64,000 bases of DNA. Origin: Mycolicibacterium tusciae JS617. Its GTDB lineage: Bacteria > Actinomycetota > Actinomycetes > Mycobacteriales > Mycobacteriaceae. A program made the translations under genes and the position numbers. The notes under the pieces were generated by a model. That model was not told the origin of the DNA and made no database searches. It worked only from the letters and a program-made list of their open reading frames with translations. Where the stretch lies: assembly GCF_000243415.2 (NCBI RefSeq), contig NZ_KI912270.1:434001-498000 (forward strand). The letters are read 5' to 3'. This document shows positions 54,661-64,000 of this stretch, piece after piece (within the stretch, counting starts at the first letter, position 1; the number at the start of each line of letters is the position of its first letter).

Positions 54661-55458
54661 CTAGATGCCGTAACGGCGGTGACGCGCGGTGTAATCGCGC
54701 AGCGCCCGAAGGAAGTCCACGCGTCGGAACTCCGGCCAGTACGCCTCCGTGAACCACATCTCCGAGTAGGCGCTCTGCCACAGCAAAAAGCCCGACAACC
54801 GCTGCTCCCCCGATGTGCGGATCACCAGGTCGGGGTCGGGCTGCCCCGAGGTGTAGAGATTCTCCGAGATTCCGTCCTCGGTGACGGCCTCGACCAGCCG
54901 GTCGCCACTTTTGCCGTTCGCAAGTTCCTTGCCGAGCAGTTGTCGCACGGCGTCGACGATCTCCTGGCGGCCCCCGTACCCGACGGCGACGTTCACATGG
55001 AACAACCCGGCGGTGGATTCCGACTGCGTCGACTCGACGGCCTCACGCAACCGGCGGGCCGGCTCGTCGCCGATCAACTCGAGGTCCCCGACTGTGCGCA
55101 CGCTCCACCGGTTGGCGGGGGCGCAGATCTCCTCGACGACGTCGGTGATGATCTCGATCAACGTCGCCAATTCCGCGGGTTCGCGCTGCAGGTTCTCGGT
55201 GGAGAGCAGATACACCGTGGCCATCTCGACGCCGGCCTCCTGGCACCAGCGCAGCATCTCGGCGATCTTGTGCGCACCCTTCCGGTACCCGTAGCTGACG
55301 TCGTCGTGACCAGCGTCACGCGCCCACCGCCGGTTCCCGTCGCAGAGCACCGCGATGTGGCGGGGTAGCTCGGATTTCGACGAAGCCAGGCCCTGGCGCA
55401 ACCGCATCTCATAGAGGCGGTACATCGGTTCCTTGAGTCGCGAAGGAATGATGGCCAC
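54661..55458 (-). CDS. Short-chain Z-isoprenyl diphosphate synthase ((2Z,6E)-FPP synthase)
   Basis: 265-residue cis-prenyltransferase, Rv1086 equivalent. Catalytic Asp40 in HIAVLCDGNRRWAR; VYLLSTENLQREPAEL; VNVAVGYGGRQEIVDA; and C-terminal IRTSGEQRLSGFLLWQSAYSEMWF. It condenses GPP with IPP to give Z,E-farnesyl diphosphate, the precursor of decaprenyl phosphate used in arabinogalactan synthesis. ATG 55458 gives MAIIPSRLKEPMYRLYE, matching the known N terminus. Divergent from the hemolysin III gene. Confidence 0.96.
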   Translation of the reverse strand: MAIIPSRLKEPMYRLYEMRLRQGLASSKSELPRHIAVLCDGNRRWARDAGHDDVSYGYRKGAHKIAEMLRWCQEAGVEMATVYLLSTENLQREPAELATLIEIITDVVEEICAPANRWSVRTVGDLELIGDEPARRLREAVESTQSESTAGLFHVNVAVGYGGRQEIVDAVRQLLGKELANGKSGDRLVEAVTEDGISENLYTSGQPDPDLVIRTSGEQRLSGFLLWQSAYSEMWFTEAYWPEFRRVDFLRALRDYTARHRRYGI

Positions 55459-55511
55459 CGATTCAGACTACTGTGGCGTTCAAATTCCCCAAGGCATAAG
55501 TGGAGGTGAAC

Positions 55512-56246
55512 ATGGTGCAGGTGGATGCCGACGAAGCTCAGCAGCAACCGGCGCGAATTTACGCGGAGGACTTCCCCGAAGCGGTAGTCGACGGCGTCGC
55601 CAACTTCTTTCACAAGCCGCGGTTGCGGGGCTGGATTCACGTCTACGCCGCGGTCGTCGCTTTCATCGCGGGCGCAGCGCTGGTGTCGGTGTCATGGTCA
55701 CTCCAGTCGACGCGGGCGGGCCTGGCCACGCTGCTCTACACGTTCACGATCGTCGCGATGTTCGCGGTCAGCGGCACCTATCATCGGGTGAACTGGCGCT
55801 CCGAGACGGCTCGCAAATGGATGAAGCGTGCCGACCACTCGATGATCTTCATTTTCATCGCCGGCAGCTACACACCGTTCGCCCTACTCGCGCTGCCGTC
55901 CGCTCGCGGCATGGTGCTGTTCTGGATTGTCTGGGCGGGCGCCATCGCGGGCGTGCTCCTGAAGATGTTCTGGCCATCGGCGCCGCGCTGGGTCGGTGTG
56001 CCGCTCTATCTGCTGTTGGGTTGGGTGGCAGCCTTCTTCATCGTGCCGATCATGCACGGTGCGGGTGTCGCGGCCCTGGTCCTGCTGATCGTCGGCGGCG
56101 CGCTCTACAGCATCGGTGGAGTGCTCTACGGCCTCAAGTGGCCGAACCCGTGGCCGTCGACGTTCGGCCACCATGAGTTCTTCCATGCGTGCACGGCCGT
56201 GGCCGCGATCTGCCACTACATCGCGATGTGGTTCGCCGTGTTTTAG
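55512..56246 (+). CDS. Hemolysin III / PAQR-family membrane protein
   Basis: 244 residues, Rv1085c equivalent. Seven membrane helices with the PAQR/HlyIII metal-site motifs: [37 protein letters not shown] and [23 protein letters not shown]. Likely a membrane hydrolase or ceramidase-like enzyme by fold. ATG 55512 with GGAGGTGAAC is preferred to GTG 55500. A hairpin arm begins three bases after the stop; its partner is now ~1.9 kb away beyond an IS. Confidence 0.92.
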   Translation: MVQVDADEAQQQPARIYAEDFPEAVVDGVANFFHKPRLRGWIHVYAAVVAFIAGAALVSVSWSLQSTRAGLATLLYTFTIVAMFAVSGTYHRVNWRSETARKWMKRADHSMIFIFIAGSYTPFALLALPSARGMVLFWIVWAGAIAGVLLKMFWPSAPRWVGVPLYLLLGWVAAFFIVPIMHGAGVAALVLLIVGGALYSIGGVLYGLKWPNPWPSTFGHHEFFHACTAVAAICHYIAMWFAVF

Positions 56247-56248
56247 GC

Positions 56249-56271
56249 GATTTCGGTGCGCTCACGTTCGC
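56249..56271. terminator. Left arm of a hairpin split by an IS
   Basis: GATTTCGGTGCG (56249-56260), three bases, then ACGTTCGC (56264-56271). Its exact complement, GCGAACGT-3-CGCACCGAAATC, lies at 58167-58189. Joined, they would form a 23-base stem between two convergent genes (hemolysin III and the KSI-like gene), i.e. a bidirectional terminator. Confidence 0.7.
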
Positions 56272-56275
56272 TCAC

Positions 56276-58161
56276 GGGCTGTCTCGAATTGAAGTTCTCG
56301 CTGGATCGACGGGCATAGTTCGTCGCTGGATCGATGGTGAGTGTTAGTACTGGGGCCGCCCGATCAGGCGGGCAGTGGTGTGCTGGCGAGGTGGTTGAGG
56401 ATCTTGCCGATGTTGTGGACCGCGGCGTGGAATGTCCATTCGCTGCGTGCTCGGGCCAGGCCTCTGCCGGTGAATCGGCGGAATCCGAGGTTGTGCTTGG
56501 CATGTCCGAATGGTGTCTCGGCGATGTGAGATCGCATGGCGTACTGAATGATTCCCTGCGGGGTGCGTAACCGGTGAGCCATCGCCGCGATCGGATCGGC
56601 GTCGGTGGGCGGTGGCCCTTGAGTGGGATGTTCGGTGGCCGCGTGGTGCACGTCGCGGGCCTTGCCGGTAGCGATCAGCCGGTCTGGTCCTGGCGCGGTC
56701 AGGTTCTCGTTCGTGCAGTAGCCGGCGTCGGCGAGCACCATCGCGATCGAGGAGGCGGTGGCCGTGGTTGATGTGTCATCGCGGCGGTGGCCGGTGATCA
56801 GGTCCGCGGACTTGATGGCCTTGTCGATCATGTCGGTGTAGTACTGGTTGTCCACCGGGCTGGTGCCCACCCCGGTGGCCACGATCAGCCCGTCAGCGGC
56901 GGTGACTGCCTGGCAGTTGTAGCCCTGCAGCCAGCCACCCCCGCGCAACGGCTGGATCCGTGATTGGGGATCGGTGAGATTGGCCGTGCGTTCGACGTTG
57001 GTGGCGGCCTGGGCGGCAGCCACCTGCGCGGCCCGGGCCCGCTCCAGTCGCGCTCGCGCCTGACGGACCCGGGCGTTCTGCTCGACGGGCGCCGGTGAGC
57101 GCCCCGGACGTCGGGCGCCGACCGCGCCGCGTGCGGCCCAACTCTGGTGTTTGGCCTGCGACCTGGCCACCGCCGCGGCCAGCACCCGCTCGGCCATCGC
57201 CACCTGGGCGCCGGGCCGGGATCCGGCCGGTCATCTTCTCCCCGGCCGCGATGCGCGCCAGATACTTGCCCACCAAGGCGTCGCGTTCGGCGCGTTCGGC
57301 GGCGATCTCGGCGTCGATGCGGGCCTGGGCTTGGGCGATGCGCCCCGATCGGTCGTGGGCAACCCGTTCGAGCTCAACCGATTCCGCAGCCGGTGCACCA
57401 TCATCGGCGGCGGGCCCCTGGGCGGTGTCCTCGGCGTTGCGCCGTGCCAGCGCTTCGGCGATGCGTTTAGCCAGCACCGCCGGATCGGTCAACTCGGCCG
57501 GTACCGACCCCGGGTTATCGTCGCCAAACATCTCGTCCTCGGCGGCATCAGTGGCTTCGTGTGCGGCCGCCGCAGCCTTGGCGATTCGGGCCGCCTCCGC
57601 CGCGGCGGCCTTGGCTAGCCCCGAGGTGGTGCGGTTGGCCGACAGCGACGCGTTCGAGGCGATCTTGACTCCGTCGAGTGCCACAGTCTCCAGCCGGCCC
57701 AACCCCAGCCCGGCAGCCAACATCAACACCTCGGTGAACAACTGCTCACACGCGGCGTGGTTCTCGGCGCGAAACCGCGCGATCGTGACGTGATCAGGCC
57801 CATCACCAGCACAGATCACCCGATAAGACACCACATCAGCACACGCCCGCTCGATCCGACGCGAGGACCGCACCCCCTGCGACCACGCCCAGATCAGCAG
57901 CGTCACCAACATGTCGGGGTCATACCCGGCCCGCCCGACACCACCGGTCCGTCGCTGGTGGTGAAACGCCGAGGTGTCCAACCCCTCCACGATCCCGATC
58001 AACGCCCACACCGAATGATCCGCAGGCAGCCACTCCCGCATATCCGGCGGAACTAAGAACTGCTGATCACGCACTACCGGTCGATACCCCTTGGCCACCA
58101 ACACATTCTCGACGACCAACAAATCAGGCACTCACACCGACACGCCATTTCGAAACAACCC
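56276..58161 (-). mobile_element. IS1182-family insertion sequence, degenerate
   Basis: Short imperfect inverted repeats GGGCTGTCTCGAA (from 56276) and GGGTTGTTTCGAA (complement, ending 58161) bound a transposase region on the minus strand. No target duplication is visible. The element lies in the loop of a 23-base palindrome. Boundaries are accurate to a few bases only. Confidence 0.75.
56364..58131 (-). pseudogene. IS1182-family transposase, frameshifted
   Basis: The N-terminal part is read from GTG 58131 (VPPDMREWLPADHSVWALIGIVEGLDTS, YDPDMLVTLLIWAWSQGVRSSRRIERAC, LETVALDGVKIASNAS); the C-terminal part is in another frame to 56364 (LRGGGWLQGYNCQAVTAADGLIVA, VLADAGYCTNENL, IAETPFGHAKHNLGFRRFTGRGL). 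The break falls near 57205-57235 in a C/G-rich run; one base lost or gained would restore KMTGRIPA to RPGAQVAMAE. Both halves are conserved, so the change is recent, a programmed shift, or a sequencing error. Confidence 0.85.
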
Positions 58162-58166
58162 GCTGT

Positions 58167-58189
58167 GCGAACGTCCACGCACCGAAATC
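58167..58189. terminator. Right arm of a hairpin split by an IS
   Basis: GCGAACGT (58167-58174), CCA, CGCACCGAAATC (58178-58189): complement of the arm at 56249-56271 with only the central three bases unmatched. It ends one base before the stop codon complement of the KSI-like gene at 58191. Confidence 0.7.
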
Positions 58190-58190
58190 A

Positions 58191-58562
58191 CTACAGCTGG
58201 GTCATGTTCTCCGGGGTCCAGTACGCCTTCATCGACGCGATCTTGCCGTCTGCGTTGAACGTCATGACGCTGATGATGTCGATGCGCATCTTGGCTTCAC
58301 CGATGTTGATCGTCAACGCCCAGAAGAACGCCACCTCATTGCCGAGGGCTCGCAGCGTGACGACGTCGGTCCCGTTGTCGCCCTGCGGAATGGCCGAGTA
58401 GAAGCCGCGGATCGCCTGGCGCCCGATGTGCACCTCGCTGCCGACCGGATCCTCAACGGTGGCATCGTCGGCGTAGAGCTCGACGATGTCGTCAACCTGT
58501 CCCTTCGCGGCGTATTCGAGGTAGCGGTTGACGGTCGCGGCATTGGCCTCAGGCGTTGGCAT
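58191..58562 (-). CDS. Ketosteroid-isomerase-like (NTF2-fold) protein
   Basis: 123 residues strikingly like Comamonas delta5-3-ketosteroid isomerase: ADDATVEDPVGSE is shared word for word. Catalytic Tyr14 and base Asp38 are at the same numbers. The second oxyanion residue, Asp99 in the classic enzyme (PIDHFRFN), corresponds to Ser98 here (IISVMTFN), so activity may be reduced or altered. ATG 58562. Fits the steroid theme of the 3beta-HSD, but it is 30 kb away and no KstR-type site was seen at its start. Confidence 0.9.
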   Translation of the reverse strand: MPTPEANAATVNRYLEYAAKGQVDDIVELYADDATVEDPVGSEVHIGRQAIRGFYSAIPQGDNGTDVVTLRALGNEVAFFWALTINIGEAKMRIDIISVMTFNADGKIASMKAYWTPENMTQL

Positions 58563-58572
58563 GCGCCGAAGG

Positions 58573-60583
<2,011 letters not shown>

Positions 60584-60597
<14 letters not shown>

Positions 60598-60829
60598 GCT
60601 TGCTTTCGGCGTCACCGGACTGCTCATCGGGCTGCTCGCCGGGTTCGTCGAAGGACTTCGGCAGCTTGCGCAGGTGCCGGTTCATCGACCAGACCAGACC
60701 GAATGTGCCGATCAGCAGTAGCACGATGACGAGGAGTCCAAATGGACTGGCCTTGCCGAAGTCTGGGCCGGTCTGGCGCGGTGCATCCTGCGCCAGCAGG
60801 CCGATGATGGTCAATGCGACGTCGTTCAT
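60584..60829 (-). CDS. Small single-pass membrane protein, Rv1083-like
   Basis: 81 residues, ATG 60829: short N terminus, one helix SPFGLLVIVLLLIGTFGLVWSM, then RHLRKLPKSFDEPGEQPDEQSG and a charged tail. Conserved position between mca and the thioredoxin-domain gene as Rv1083. Its stop lies within the next gene. Function unknown. Confidence 0.85.
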
Positions 60830-60902
60830 GCCTCGACTCCCGCTCGCTCCGGTTCTCGCTCGTTCCTGGGTGCGATCCTCACCCGCGGTTGTCTTCGGGT
60901 GT

Positions 60903-61790
60903 TCATGCGTCGACCTCGATCCCTGCGAACAGATCCGTCTCAGGCAATGACACCGGGACACGGGACCGGGCCAACTCGAATTCCTCTGTCGGCCAAAGTC
61001 GTTGCTGCCATTCGATCGGCGCACGGAAGAAGTCGCCGTTGGGGTCGATCTGAGTGGCGTGCGCACGCAGCGCGTCATCGCGCTTGGCGAAGTACTTCGC
61101 GCATTCGATGCGCGTGGTCACCCGCTTATCGAAGATGTCGTGGTCGGCTTCCCAGTGCTTGAGCCATTTCTCGAAAGGGCCCACCTCGCCGTGTTTGGCG
61201 AACTCGTCCTGGATCAGCTGCATGCGCTTCCGCAGAAAGCCGTGGTTGTAGTACAGCTTCTGCACGTTCCACGGCTCACCGGCATCGGGGAACAGCAGAT
61301 AGTCGCCCGCCGCCTCGTATGCCGCGATCGACACCTGGTGGCATCGGATGTGATCCGGGTGCGGATAGCCGCCAGTCTCGTCGTAGGTCGTCAACACATG
61401 GGGCCGAAACTTGCGGATGATGCGCACCAGCGATTCGGTGGGCTCCTCGAGTGGTACCACGGCGAAGCAACCGTCGGGCAGCGGCGGCGGCGGATCACCC
61501 TCCGGCAGGCCTGAGTCGACGAAGCCGAGCCAGTGGTGTTCGACGCCGAGGATCTCAGCGGCCTTGGCCATCTCATCGCGCCGGATCTCGGTCATCCGGC
61601 CGTGCACCTCGGGCAGGTCCATCGCAGGGTTGAGAATGTCGCCGCGCTCGCCTCCGGTAAGCGTCACCACCATGACGCGCGCGCCCTCGTCCGCGTACCG
61701 TGCCATGGCGGCCGCACCCTTGCTGGACTCGTCGTCCGGGTGGGCGTGCACCGCCATCAACCGCAGTTCACTCAACCTGTTCTGCCTCAT
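60903..61790 (-). CDS. mca: Mycothiol S-conjugate amidase
   Basis: 295-residue zinc amidase of the MshB/Mca (LmbE-like) family. Zinc motif [10 protein letters not shown] (His, Asp, Asp) near residue 16 and the third ligand in [29 protein letters not shown] is typical. It cleaves mycothiol conjugates of toxins to give mercapturic acids and recycles GlcN-Ins. ATG 61790 is used; TTG 61775 would match the M. tuberculosis start ([14 protein letters not shown]). Divergent from the DUF4307 gene. Confidence 0.96.
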   Translation of the reverse strand: MRQNRLSELRLMAVHAHPDDESSKGAAAMARYADEGARVMVVTLTGGERGDILNPAMDLPEVHGRMTEIRRDEMAKAAEILGVEHHWLGFVDSGLPEGDPPPPLPDGCFAVVPLEEPTESLVRIIRKFRPHVLTTYDETGGYPHPDHIRCHQVSIAAYEAAGDYLLFPDAGEPWNVQKLYYNHGFLRKRMQLIQDEFAKHGEVGPFEKWLKHWEADHDIFDKRVTTRIECAKYFAKRDDALRAHATQIDPNGDFFRAPIEWQQRLWPTEEFELARSRVPVSLPETDLFAGIEVDA

Positions 61791-61912
61791 CTATGTCTAT
61801 CTATGTCTCGAAGATGTCGCCTGCCGACCTCTACCGAGAGGTTTCAACCATTCCGAGTAGTCCTATAGTTCCAGTTCTGCAGATCCAACCGACCGACGGG
61901 CATGAAAACTAG

Positions 61913-62332
61913 ATGATCGAGCGTCCCACCGCGCGCTACGGACGGCAGCGGCTGACCCGCCGACACCGCCGCCTGATCGCCGGTGGGCTGACCGCGCTGG
62001 TCCTGGTAGTCGGGGTGACGATCGCAGTCGTCGCCTCGGGACGCTTCGGGGGTGCGGTCAAGGGCGAACTGGGCGGCTACCGCCTGGTCGACGACGAGAC
62101 CGTGGACGTCACGATCACGGTCACCCGGGAGGATCCCGCCCAGCCGGTGGTGTGCATCGTGCGGGCCCGTTCGATCGACGGCAGCGAAACCGGCCGTCGC
62201 GAGGTGCTGGTGCCGCCGTCCACCCAGAAAACGGTGCAGGTGACAACTGCGGTCAAGTCCAGCAGGCCGCCGGTGGTCGGCGATGTGTACGGCTGCGGCA
62301 CCGACGTACCCGCCTACCTAGTGACCCCTTAA
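61913..62332 (+). CDS. DUF4307 membrane-anchored protein
   Basis: 139 residues, Rv1081c equivalent: basic N terminus [15 protein letters not shown], one membrane helix (AGGLTALVLVVGVTIAVVASGRF), then a small extracytoplasmic beta domain (ELGGYRLVDDETVDVTITVTRED, VVCIVRARSIDGSETGRREVLVPP) with two cysteines. ATG 61913. Function unknown. Confidence 0.9.
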   Translation: MIERPTARYGRQRLTRRHRRLIAGGLTALVLVVGVTIAVVASGRFGGAVKGELGGYRLVDDETVDVTITVTREDPAQPVVCIVRARSIDGSETGRREVLVPPSTQKTVQVTTAVKSSRPPVVGDVYGCGTDVPAYLVTP

Positions 62333-62414
62333 AACGCGCCGCGAGGCAAATACAACAAACGCCGAACTGCGAATACGTGAAAATCCGCTGTCCCCGCGGT
62401 GCTACCATGGATCG

Positions 62415-62443
62415 ATACACGGTTCCCCGCTGGGACCGTGTAT
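62415..62443. terminator. Perfect 9-base inverted repeat upstream of greA
   Basis: ATACACGGT and ACCGTGTAT separated by 11 bases. It lies 83 bases after the DUF4307 stop and 124 before the greA ATG, in a 235-base gap with no other gene. It may terminate DUF4307 transcription or serve as an operator for greA; there is no U run, so function is uncertain. Confidence 0.45.
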
Positions 62444-62567
62444 TGCTGCATTTAGTGCGCTGATTAGGCGTCGACGACCGCGGCAATACACGTAGAGCTC
62501 CCGGCGCCGAAACATGAGACTACTTACGCGAAAATGCGCGAGAGCAACGACGAAGGGGCGCGACATC

Positions 62568-63062
62568 ATGACCGACACGCAGGTCACGTGGCTGACGGAG
62601 GAAGCACACGACCGGCTGAAGGCAGAGCTCGATCAGCTGATCGCCAACCGGCCCGTCATCGCCGCAGAGATCAATGACCGCCGCGAAGAAGGTGACCTTC
62701 GCGAGAACGGCGGCTACCACGCCGCCCGCGACCAGCAGGGCCAAGAGGAAGCGCGCATCCGCCAGTTGCAGGAGCTGCTGAACAACGCCAAGGTCGGCGA
62801 GGCCCCCAAACAGTCCGGCGTCGCACTGCCCGGCTCCGTGGTCAAGGTGCAGTACGGCGACGACAAGAGCGATACCGAGACGTTCCTGATCGCCACGCGT
62901 CAAGAGGGTGTCAAGGACGGCAAGCTCGAGGTGTATTCGCCGAAGTCGCCGCTGGGCGAAGCGCTGATCGACGCCAAGGTCGGCGACGTCCGCACCTACC
63001 TCATTCCGAACGGCAACACCGTCAAGGTGACACTTCTCAGCGCTGAGCCGTACCACTCCTGA
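62568..63062 (+). CDS. greA: Transcription elongation factor GreA
   Basis: 164-residue GreA. N-terminal coiled coil with the acidic tip ([37 protein letters not shown]) that enters the RNA polymerase secondary channel, and a C-terminal FKBP-like domain ([45 protein letters not shown]). Rescues backtracked polymerase. ATG 62568 gives [20 protein letters not shown], matching M. tuberculosis GreA. Confidence 0.97.
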   Translation: MTDTQVTWLTEEAHDRLKAELDQLIANRPVIAAEINDRREEGDLRENGGYHAARDQQGQEEARIRQLQELLNNAKVGEAPKQSGVALPGSVVKVQYGDDKSDTETFLIATRQEGVKDGKLEVYSPKSPLGEALIDAKVGDVRTYLIPNGNTVKVTLLSAEPYHS

Positions 63063-63099
63063 GGCGGCTCCCTCCGGGGCGTCGCATACAGTCCGCACT

Positions 63100-63750
63100 A
63101 TGGCGCAGATCGCCGAGGAGCTCTTTCTGCTCCTGCTCGACAACGCGTCGGCCCAGCCCGCACTGGAACGTCACCGGCGCGGGCGTGTGCTGGCCGCCGC
63201 AGTGCTGCTGGATCTGGCATACGCATGCAGGATCCGGCCCTCAGTGGCCGAAGATGCCGTCGAGCCCGGTCGGCTGATCGCGCTGTCAACGCCCGTTCTG
63301 ATGGATCCCGTTTCCGAGTCGGCGTTCGCGTTACTGCAGCGACGGCCCCACCGACCGGTCGCGGCGGTGAAGAGGCTGTCCAAGCGCACCGAGAACGACC
63401 TCATTCACCATCTCGAGCAGACCGGCCAGATCCGACGTATTCGGTTGCAGTCCAAACAATTCGCCTGGCCGCTGGCCAACCGCGGCCGGGTAGGCCAGGC
63501 CCGTTCAGCGCTGCTGGCCGCCCTGTTCGACCGAAGGCCGCCGACGCCGTCGACCGCCGCGATCATCACCTTGCTCCATGCTGTCGACGGGTTGGGCGCG
63601 CTCCTGTCCCTCAACGATCGCGGATGGCGCTGGGTGCACGCCCGCGCCGGCGAAATCGCAAGCGGCGGTTGGGTTGACGAATATCCGACCGCGCTACCCG
63701 AGGTGAATCTGGCGGTCACCGCGTCGGCGCTGCGGCAGGCCCTAACCTAG
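63100..63750 (+). CDS. GPP34 (GOLPH3-like) family protein
   Basis: 216 residues of the GPP34/GOLPH3 family found in actinobacteria: IAEELFLLLLDNASAQPALERHRRGRVLAAAVLLDLAYACRI, VKRLSKRTENDLIHHLEQTGQIRRI and helical C terminus. Eukaryotic GOLPH3 binds phosphatidylinositol 4-phosphate at the Golgi; the bacterial role is unknown, possibly membrane lipid binding. ATG 63100, 37 bases after greA, same strand. The 3' end overlaps metB by nine bases. Confidence 0.85.
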   Translation: MAQIAEELFLLLLDNASAQPALERHRRGRVLAAAVLLDLAYACRIRPSVAEDAVEPGRLIALSTPVLMDPVSESAFALLQRRPHRPVAAVKRLSKRTENDLIHHLEQTGQIRRIRLQSKQFAWPLANRGRVGQARSALLAALFDRRPPTPSTAAIITLLHAVDGLGALLSLNDRGWRWVHARAGEIASGGWVDEYPTALPEVNLAVTASALRQALT

Positions 63751-64000
63751 CGCCTGCTCCAGATCGGCGAGCAGATCCGCCGAATCCTCGATGCCCACCG
63801 ACAGGCGCACAAGATCGTCGGGAACCTCCAACTGGGAACCCGCCGTCGAGGCGTGTGTCATCGCCCCGGGATGCTCGATCAGCGACTCCACTCCACCCAG
63901 CGACTCGGCGAGAATGAAAATCTCTGTGCCCGCGCACAGCTTGCGGGCAGCATCCGGGCCGCCCCGCATCCGCACCGAGACCATGCCACCAAATCCGCTC
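63742..64000 (-). CDS. metB: Cystathionine gamma-synthase (partial, C-terminal end)
   Basis: The frame is open to the right edge; only the last 86 codons are here. SGFGGMVSVRMRGG, FILAESLGGVESLIEHPGAMTHAS and VRLSVGIEDSADLLADLEQAL are the C-terminal signature of the cystathionine gamma-synthase/lyase PLP family; its place next to greA matches M. tuberculosis metB (Rv1079). The N terminus and PLP lysine lie beyond the window. Confidence 0.95.
   Translation of the reverse strand, partial: SGFGGMVSVRMRGGPDAARKLCAGTEIFILAESLGGVESLIEHPGAMTHASTAGSQLEVPDDLVRLSVGIEDSADLLADLEQALG

Noticed and set aside
61790..61812. Repeat of CTATGTCT upstream of mca
   Set aside because: Two copies of eight bases only; not distinguishable from chance in a promoter region.

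Overview
The window is chromosomal DNA of a mycobacterium, most likely a fast-growing Mycolicibacterium-type species. This rests on high GC, many GTG starts, mycothiol chemistry (mca), a two-gene start of an mce operon (yrbE pair), an Arr-type rifamycin ADP-ribosyltransferase, and gene order from about 21.7 kb to the right end that follows the M. tuberculosis Rv1112 to Rv1079 block: ychF, DUF6542, ispH, Rv1109c-like, xseA/xseB, 3beta-HSD, AI-2E family, DUF4245, glpX, fum, phoH2, desA2, glyA, coaA, Z-prenyl synthase, hemolysin III, YyaL-like, Rv1083, mca, Rv1081c, greA, metB. The comparison is from memory of the family sequences, not from a search.

Layout. 0-1.5 kb: 5' end of an mce-type operon running off the left edge. 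1.7-15.7 kb: accessory metabolism and surface genes: VOC protein, TetR regulator divergent from an alpha/beta hydrolase, a three-domain kinase/M23/aminotransferase fusion, secreted lipase, limonene-epoxide-hydrolase-like protein, class III cyclase, permuted papain-like protein, DUF2993, a PepD-type HtrA protease, an acyltransferase and arr. 15.8-21.3 kb: a VOC-DUF1801 fusion, a DLH-like protein with no nucleophile, then an arsenic island (divergent ArsR/ArsI-CadI with palindromic operators, DinB-like, second ArsR, ACR3, ArsC, a truncated second ArsC) that abuts a 14-codon remnant of the ychF 3' end. 21.3-28.2 kb: conserved core genes, ending in a 3beta-HSD behind a KstR-type operator. 28.3-29.7 kb: complete ISL3 element with an 8-bp target duplication. 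29.8-35.8 kb: a small secreted protein, a sulfatase/HAD/formylglycine-generating-enzyme operon preceded by a 22-codon ORF, an SRPBCC protein and two SDRs around a second KstR-type site. 35.8-41 kb: core genes. 41-46 kb: a large LuxR-type ATPase regulator with an IS1380 element at its stop codon. 46-56 kb: core genes, interrupted by four copies of a 61-bp tandem repeat upstream of glyA. 56.2-58.2 kb: an IS1182-type element with a frameshifted transposase inside a pre-existing hairpin. 58.2-64 kb: KSI-like protein and the mca-greA-metB segment.

Themes. The arsenic genes form a complete resistance path (reduction, efflux, C-As bond or metal handling, two sensors). The sulfatase is encoded with its own maturase (FGE). 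Two KstR-like sites tie the 3beta-HSD and the SDR/SRPBCC divergon to sterol-responsive control. Four convergent gene pairs share overlapping stop codons. No tRNA, rRNA or CRISPR array was seen. No stretch over 300 bases is unexplained: the longest gene-free stretches are the IS ends, the 61-bp repeat block (49.8-50.07 kb) and the greA upstream region (62.33-62.57 kb).
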